Source: Anolis sagrei (Eukaryota; Chordata; Lepidosauria; Squamata; Anolidae). From it: a DNA stretch of 64,000 bases. Below, in pieces: positions 56,701 to 64,000 of this stretch. The notes beneath the pieces are model-generated. The model did not search any database, had not been told where the DNA came from, and worked only from the letters and a program-made list of their open reading frames with translations. Every line of letters starts with the position of its first letter. The first letter of the stretch is position 1. The DNA is taken from positions 144,270,758-144,334,757 of the forward strand of contig NC_090025.1 in the NCBI RefSeq assembly GCF_037176765.1. The letters run 5' to 3'. The position numbers and the translations under genes were made by a program.

Positions 56701-59700
56701 TGTGAGGAATACATTGGCAAAAGAATGGCTCTTGTAAGCATGTGTACTATTGTTAGCAGTGCCATGCAATCTTACAATAATATTACGGATGTCCAGAATT
56801 TAGATATTTAATTTATTTAATTTAACATCTGATATTTAGAATATTTGTTTTGGCCAGTGCCTATAGTTGATGGTTTTTCTCCTGGCCATATTCAAATGAT
56901 ATTCTTTGCATTAATTGTTGTTGTTTATGAAAAGAGTTGCTGTGGTGTTTTAAAAAACAAATGGTTATGATGACTTGTAAATTCATTTTGGTCTGCAAGA
57001 AACACAGATATTGCTTGATCACATGAATTGTACAGTGTAAAAGTGTTTTTCTGGGTTTACATAAGAAACAAAGATGAGTTGGGCTAAGAATTATACAATA
57101 CTTCAGTGTAAGTGAATGCAGTATATGACTTCAAATAGTACATTTGTATATCTGTAAGCTTAATTTCCGACACAGTAAAAATGCTTTGTTATACTTTTTG
57201 TTCATCTGGTTTGCAAATAGTTCTGTATTCCATTACTTTACATTTGTGATTTGACTGAGGTTTTTTATCAACCAAGTATGCAAACACATTGAATCTGGCA
57301 TTCATACTGAGGAAGCAGAGACTACAAAGAGGGTCTTGTCTGCAGATTGCTTTGAAATTGAAGTTTATACTGATGTTGTCTATATCTTCAAAAAGCAGTT
57401 CCTTCTGAGAGATCCCACAGTCAATCAGTGCAAGTCATTTTACTAAGGTGAAAAGGTATATTGCACAGTATTTTTAAAATCTTCATCAGGAAAATATTGG
57501 ATGCCTTGAAATGCATTATTCCATGTGACAGACCCATGGTTTCTGTGAAACATTCAAAGTAATGAAATTTCAACAGGGTCGATGAAACATGAGGAGTGTG
57601 CAGACGATAAACGGTATATCATCCCCAGCTGTTCTTGATATTCAGAAGCACCCCCAATATATTGGGGTGTGATTTCATATCCCTCAGACAATTCTAGGTT
57701 CAGTAGAGGCCTTTTTCTACATAGGAAGAAAAACAAATCAACATCCCATATATTTCCTGGCTATGAAAGCCCTGTCCTAAAGTCAAAATAGCCTTGGAAG
57801 GCATAAACATAGAAAAAGGGAGATAGGAGAGCATTTCTAGTCAAAATTGTGTGCCCTGATCCCTGGAAGTTTCCTAACCCTAGTATAAATATTGCTACAC
57901 TTGAGAGAAAAAAGTGAATAAAATATTTGAAAGCAATATTTTCAGTGCACTAGTATTGCCTCATAGCTTTTCTGAAAAGTAGGTTCCTCCTGATAAGATG
58001 GAGAAAGAATGAAAATGAGAAATAAGAGAGAGCTAGAAGACAAGAAGAAATTGATGAAACAGGAAAGGTGCAGGCAGAGTGTTGTCTCATGAGATAAAGG
58101 AAGTATGGTGGTAAGAGCAAGTTATTAAGGCAAGGATATCTAGATTGAAAGATTAAATGTCAAAGGGGAACTTTCACATTATATAAAAGATAAAAAACAC
58201 ACTGGAATATTTTATGTCTTATGTCCTTATAATAAATGACTTGATACCCATATGTACTGAGTATATAGCATTTCTTTTCCAGATGGAATCTTGAATAGTT
58301 TTGTTCTAATAAATCTGACTCCAAAATGATGCCCATATCTTTTAATTGTTTAACTATAACAAGGAGATCTGATTTCTGGAGAAAACTGCTCACACCTAAA
58401 AGTCCTATATTTATATTTCCTTGGTCTACCCTTTAATTTGAATTCCTAAATTGTACTTCCGAATGCTCAACTGAAGTTTTATGTTGTCAGAAATTGCCAG
58501 AGATTAAGGAAGTGAAAAACAGTGGTGAATCTTACTTGGCGTCAGTGCAATCATAATATTATTATGTTATGATAACAATATAATATATTATTATTATCTT
58601 ATTATTATCTCATCTGTTGGGTCTTCCAGTAGCAACATTAAATTATCTCTGTATGCATAGACTTTAGTTTGCATTCTTTTAACTTGTAGTCATGTTAATC
58701 TTTGTACTTTCTGTATTTGATTCAGAAGGACTTCCAAGAGAGCTATGAAGTTATTTCAAATAAATGTCCAGGATGTACATGTTGAAGAGCAGATGTGCCC
58801 CCATTTTTTATAAAGAGGAACTAAGATATGGGCATGCCATGTTGTGTCATTGCCTATCATTGCCTGCAGATAATAACACTTACTTTTTATAGTCTTGCCA
58901 TGTTCTCTAGTCAAACTGGCTTTTCAGGTTTCTGTAACAACACGTATCAGAGGAGAAAGTCAGACATTGCTTTCAGCTGCAACAGACAACTACATTATTT
59001 TATGTCTGTTGTAGGTACTGTTCTTCTACAAAAGACTCTTCTGCTCTCTATTTACTAGAATATATTTGTAAGAGAATATAGGTTTATATTTCTTGGCACC
59101 TTAACTTGTCTTTAAAATGCTTTGAGACTAACTGTTCCTAGTAATACTGCTTTGACACTATGGTTTTGCTCTTCAGGATGAAATGACAACACAAGGAACT
59201 GCTTGAGAATCAGTCTGGCAATATTTCACCTAACCTATTTGTTTACAGAGATGTCCCTGCCTCCCTTATTATGTCTGTGCAATTATCAAGTTACCTGTGC
59301 TGGAACAAGACTACAGCTGCTGCACAATTTAAGAAGTAATCATCCATTCTAGAAATTGCAATCCTGCTATGCTGAGAAGTTTGGCAGCTTAACATGGAAT
59401 AAAATTCAAATACCACTTTAACACTTGGTATGGAAGGATGGAAAATGTATGTCTGAACCCAGGCTCACGAGTTCTTGTTTCCTTTTTTAATTTATTCATT
59501 TCACTGTGGGTAGGCTCTGCTACCCATTTGGTAAGAAAGATTGTGTAGATTAGCCTTCCTCGCCCAATAGTACTATATCATTTACATTCTCCAGCCTGGA
59601 AAGTGGCCTTCTGAACAGAAGCAAGAGAAGTTGTAATATAATGTTCAGAGGCTACCAGATAAGGTAAAGAAGATAAAGGGTTGACATTTTCTGTCAAATG

Positions 59701-61020
59701 ACCAGCATTTTCTTTGATAGTGAGCATTATATGTCTTTTTTTTTTTTAAAGGGAGGCAAGTTTATACTTCTCTTCCGATATGGCACAGCTGAGATCTTTA
59801 AGTGAGATAATACAGTATATTGTCACAAAGTCCTTGAAGAATTATTTAGACATTTCTTTTAACTGACTATGTGAGAATGCATTTGCAGCTGGTATGAAGT
59901 CATATTATGCCAAGATGGAGCAATCTGTGGAGGTGGAGGATGCCGATAGTCATACAGCTTTCTAAAGAAGAGAGCCAGATGAGTCTTTCATAGAGAAGTT
60001 AAAAGGCTGAACAAAAGAAAACAGTTGAAGGAAAAAAATTGTCTTAATTTCCAACTCTTCACATAGTATAAGTTTTATCAATCAAGGGCATTTTTGTAGG
60101 TTTGTATTTATGTCCCTTGTGTGAATGGAAAGGTTGCAAACTAGTGATGGACAACCTTTGGTCTTCCAGCTTTTGCCAGACTACCATCTTCCCCTAATAT
60201 TGGGCATGTTGGCTGGAGCTGTTGAGATTAGGTTCCAGCAGTGCTATAAAGGTCATAAATAGGCCTATATGTTGAATATATTTCCTTGCCTCATATCTTC
60301 CCATCCTGTACATTATGGGTGCATGGAAACGTGGATGGGAGGGAACCCATTGTAATGTCCAGTTTGCTATATGCTGGACCTATACTTTCCTTCAGTGCTT
60401 TTGGAAAGGCAAAATCTCCCTTTAAAAAAAATCTAAGGCCTTGGGAGAAGTTTCAGATTTAAATTTACATTTCACTTTTACAAGCAATTTTTAAAACAAT
60501 GATTAATGGAGTACTCTGCTGGGGAGAGGAGAGTTGGTGCAAATTACTGTTTGCCTTCCCCCATCTGCCAGAGAGAATCTTCCATTGGATCAATAATTTT
60601 ATATGGATAGAAGGAACTAATTCAACCTAATACTCATAGACAAGTAATACAAATTCCCCCTTCAAGGAGACAGTATGGGGAAGTGGGGTAGAGGCTGGAG
60701 TAGGCAGCATCAGAAATCCCCCTTTGACCGCCAGCTCAGTAACACTGATCTTTCTAGTTCAGTGGCAGCTGTACTCTACCTCTCAGTCAGTCCTCATGTG
60801 GAGAGAACACACTGATGGTATACATCATATAGGCCAGATGTGGAGAACATGATGTTCTCTGTCTGTTTTGAACCAACTCCCAGAAGACCTAGTCAACATG
60901 GTCAGTAATAACAAATTACAGGAATTCTAGTCCCAAATATCAGGGTGCGAGAGGGTCACTGCTGCGATGCAGGCATTTCTGAGAAATAGATTTTTTTAAT
61001 CAAGCAGGAATGTCAATTGG
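56701..61020. other. 3' flank or extended 3' UTR, nothing recognised
   Basis: AT-rich, low in recognisable repeats, with no convincing exon. The relative absence of repeats next to TMEM19 leaves room for a long 3' UTR, which cannot be settled from sequence alone. Confidence 0.4.
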
Positions 61021-61029
61021 TGTTTTCAC

Positions 61030-61205
61030 TACAATATTGTTATTCCTGTTTATTTATTTTTTGATACTGCCATTTATGTATTAGGTCTAACTTTCACTTT
61101 GATTTTGCACTGTGATCTATTTTTTGTAAGCTGCTCCAAGTCTTGTTTGGAGAGGAGGCAATATATAAATAATGATGATGATGATGATTATTATTATTAT
61201 TGTTT
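61030..61205 (+). repeat. LINE 3' tail
   Basis: A TTTTTGTAAGCTGCTCCAAG, GGAGAGGAGGCAATATATAA block followed by (GAT)n and (TTA)n, the same tail class as the L2 copies. Only the end remains. Confidence 0.65.
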
Positions 61206-62884
61206 TACATATATATTATGCTATTTGTATAGTGCCTTTCCCAAATTTCATTTACAGATATTGTAAACTTTATAATGGACTGTTACAAACTCTCACTAAT
61301 CGAGATGACTGCAGAGGTTGCATTTGACAGCCCATCTGAGACAAATTTATGGTATATATTCATTCTATCTATGTGCCACCTTTCTCCAGAAGAAGCTCAC
61401 AAAAAAGTATCAGCTAATACTTAATACAATTTAAATTAAAAATCTTGATATGTTTTGGTATGTGGTGTATATCTGGAACAGCTAAAACAGGAGCAAATTG
61501 GCAAGCTATCATATTTGGCTGCTGATGTGGTGGCTCAATGGAAGCTGGAAGAGTTATTTTTAAAGCTTGCAACCCTGAGAATCCTTCAGCTGGCATAGCC
61601 AGCACTATCTGGGAATTGCAGTCTAAAATGAACTTTACCATACTCAGTTTTTCTAGCCAGCTCACACATTTTGTGTCTATCTGGCTCATTACTTTCTCTC
61701 CTTCCCTCCCTTGCTCTCATGTTGTTTTCTCTGCACACCTGCTATCACTTCTGAAAGAATAAAGAACACCCACTCCAAACACTGAGAAGAGAAAAGGGAG
61801 GACTGAGATAGCTCCAAGGCAAAGCACTCCCCCAAGGAGCACCAACTGTTCTCTTTTTTCTCTATCCTACCTCTGTCAAGGCCACAGAGTCACTCCTTCC
61901 CATCTGTGAAACACTGATAAAATCACAGCAGAAAGCCTTTGTCTGCTTGGCAACACTTTTAGTACAAACTCCTTTCCTGCTGTGGAACCAAAATCTTCTT
62001 AAGAAGCAGTGACTGAGCCTGGAAACTGCAAGAAATTTGTTCCCACTGACTTGGATTGTCCAGCAAAATAAATCTAAGCATAGTTTGGCAGCTGCTCAGA
62101 AAGAATCACCCTCAAAATCATGTCTTCAGAACAGGATAAAATATACCTTTCTTATGGCGCCATTGGGAAATACTGCCAGTTGGCTTTAATTCTTTCGGAA
62201 GCACCAAATTAAAATATGGCAGTTTTTAGTTTTAAAATACTTCTTGGTAAGAGTTGTACATTTGTGTTTGTTTTAAAGAATAAGAGGCTGGAAGCAGCAA
62301 TTACTTTTGAAATTACATTTTTGAGGTCCTTTAAGCTTTACAGAGCCTATCTGCCTCCAAGCATAAAAGCAAATCAACATTTTCTCTTCAGCTTTGCCAA
62401 GTAACAGATTCCAGAGAAATGTGATATGGGTGAATTAGTGTGTGATAATTGAAATAATAGTTAGCATCATCCTCAGTGGCTATGGGTCACATGAGGCATC
62501 GCAGTGGACACAAGATGCAGTTCTAGGCATATTGAGATATTAAGTCCAAAGAGATTGGTAAGTTTCACTCAGTGTGCACTTGTGTTTATTAGTTATATGT
62601 CATAAACAAATGTCTTCCAGCAAGTTCAAGATGCTAGACATGGATATTTTTCACAGAACAACCCTATAAGGCAAATCAGACAGACATCCATTCCATCTTG
62701 TTTCAATTCAGTTCCAGGCTATTGGTTTTCATCCAGCCCACCTGTTAAAGACACTGGGTTCAGCATCTTTACAGCTTAACTTCAAGGAGAAATATATAGA
62801 ATCAGCACTCATCTGCTCATTGGTGGCTCCTCACTCCAAATCCCTTGATGACGTCATCCAAACAACAAAAATCCCCAAGAAGAC
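61206..62884. other. Intergenic, nothing recognised
   Basis: A diverged MITE-like piece near 61520-61630 (GGCATAGCCAGCACTATCTG) is the only repeat hint. No exon was recognised; RAB21, the next gene in mammals, was not found. Confidence 0.4.
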
Positions 62885-63320
62885 AACTTAAGAATGTCTT
62901 ATGTTGTCTTCTGGGAGGCCCTCCTTGTGGTCCTGCCACCGTCACAAGTTGGTGGGGACAAGGGAGAGGGCCTTCTCAGTGGTGGCCCCCAGCTTTGGAA
63001 CACCCTGCCTAGGGAGATTAGGAAGGCCTCCACACCGTCCTCCTTCTGGAAGGAATTGAAGACTTTGAAGTTTGGATAAACCTTTGAGAATGTCTAGTCC
63101 CAATGGTTCACAATTAATGATAGAGCACTACGCTTTTGTCCCATGCTGTAGTTCACGAGCTACAACCTGCACTATCCTATTCCTCTGTTCCTGGTTACAG
63201 TTGGCCATGTTAAATGACAGTTCTCACCATAGGTTATTGGGCGGTATTTTGAGTTTACATCATTGTTTTATGTGCTAGTGGTTTTTATCTTTTATTGTAT
63301 TGTGTGATTGTTTTGTGTGT
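62885..63320 (+). mobile_element. L2-clade LINE 3' end
   Basis: The reading frame at 62894-63079 has LVVLPPSQVGGDKGEG, then QLWNTLPREIRKAS and FWKELKTLKFG, a diverged L2 ORF2 tail. A short 3' UTR follows. Confidence 0.7.
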
Positions 63321-63324
63321 TGTT

Positions 63325-63520
63325 CCAGGCACATTGTGCCATATGTCACCATCTCCCCGAAGGGACTTGGGGCAGCTAACAAAGCACTCAAGGTGCCACA
63401 CATAAAATAGAATTACATATCATCAAAAAAATACACAATCTGACTGAATACAAACAATGACAACATCAATCAATACAATTAAAAACTTAAAAATTTCTAA
63501 AACACAGTCATTCCTCTGCA
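63325..63520 (-). repeat. LINE or SINE tail, reverse
   Basis: CACCATCTCCCCGAAGGGAC and GGGGCAGCTAACAAAGC are the reverse of the common GCTGCCCCAAGTCCC tail. An A-rich stretch follows. Confidence 0.55.
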
Positions 63521-63679
63521 TCATTTATTACTTGAAACCTTACAGCTGTTAATACAAGTACATTTATATTGTGAGCTGCCTTGAATATTTTGCAGGAAAA
63601 AGGCGGAGGAAAAATAATTTAAATAAAGTTTCAATATCTTTAAAAAATTATTGAACAAATATTCCCAAGAACAAACTTG

Positions 63680-64000
63680 CTTTTTTATTTTGTGTCAAAA
63701 GCATTGCATAAAATAGTTTATCTAAAACTGATAAAATAAAGGGATCACAAGATGTTCGATAGTTTTAGACCAAAAATGGGCAACAGCAACTGCATTGTTT
63801 GTAGTTTTAAACAATTCTTCCTCTGTGCATGAGGCAGGGCATTGTGGGCAAGCATACAGATGCTGAGTTGTTTATTCTGCTCCACAGTCGCACAAGGTGG
63901 AGGATTCTTCTAGGTAGTGCCATTTTGGCAGGTTGTCTTTTGATCTGCCAACTCCGCTTCTGAGTCTGTTCAGGGACTCCCGAATTGCCCATTCTTGGTT
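63680..64000 (-). mobile_element. LINE ORF2 C-terminal fragment, cut by window end
   Basis: Read on the minus strand it encodes SLNRLRSGVGRSKDNLPKWH and then a CDCGAE-type cysteine motif and HLYACPQCP, typical of the C-terminal region of non-LTR retrotransposons. The clade is unresolved (RTE- or R1-like). One in-frame stop after the CDCGAE motif shows decay. Confidence 0.6.

Overview
The window is vertebrate nuclear DNA from a squamate reptile, most likely an iguanian (Anolis-like) lizard. This rests on the repeat content: CR1, L2 and R4-clade LINEs, a tRNA-headed SINE with (ATT)n tails, a SPIN-type hAT element, a Helitron end, many short palindromic DNA elements, and isolated CpG-rich promoters in AT-rich DNA. 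The species call is inference; no database search was possible.

Two host genes are supported. ZFC3H1 (minus strand) contributes its first coding exon (4147-4771), its CpG-island promoter (about 4772-5100) and part of intron 1 (1-4146). TMEM19 (plus strand) is complete. Its six coding exons (46283-56184) encode 336 residues. A candidate promoter and noncoding first exon lie at about 40830-41350, and a first poly(A) signal lies at 56674. All five coding introns split a GGT glycine codon after its first base. ZFC3H1 and TMEM19 point away from each other, as in mammals. Mammalian THAP2, which normally lies between them, was not recognised.

Layout: 1-4.1 kb is ZFC3H1 intron 1, packed with one MITE family. 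4.1-5.1 kb is exon 1 and promoter. 5.2-40.6 kb is intergenic DNA made of nested mobile elements and quiet AT-rich stretches. A 65-bp minisatellite (38.4-39.25 kb) and an LTR-bearing hAT element (39.4-40.6 kb) sit just upstream of the TMEM19 promoter. 41.35-56.2 kb is TMEM19 with CR1, LTR-like, SINE and DNA-element insertions in its introns. 56.2-64 kb is 3' UTR and quiet flank with LINE pieces.

Function: ZFC3H1 is the MTR4-bound scaffold of the nuclear poly(A) exosome-targeting connection. TMEM19 is a multi-pass DUF92-family membrane protein; a plant member of that family (VTE6) phosphorylates phytyl phosphate. Nothing shows that the two genes act together. I found no operon-like, CRISPR-like or otherwise unprecedented system. 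The more unusual signals are a perfect 73-bp-arm inverted repeat near ZFC3H1, a SPIN element with intact 8-bp target duplications, a microhomology-bounded duplication of an E-box segment next to TMEM19, and the NF-Y/RFX-like minisatellite.
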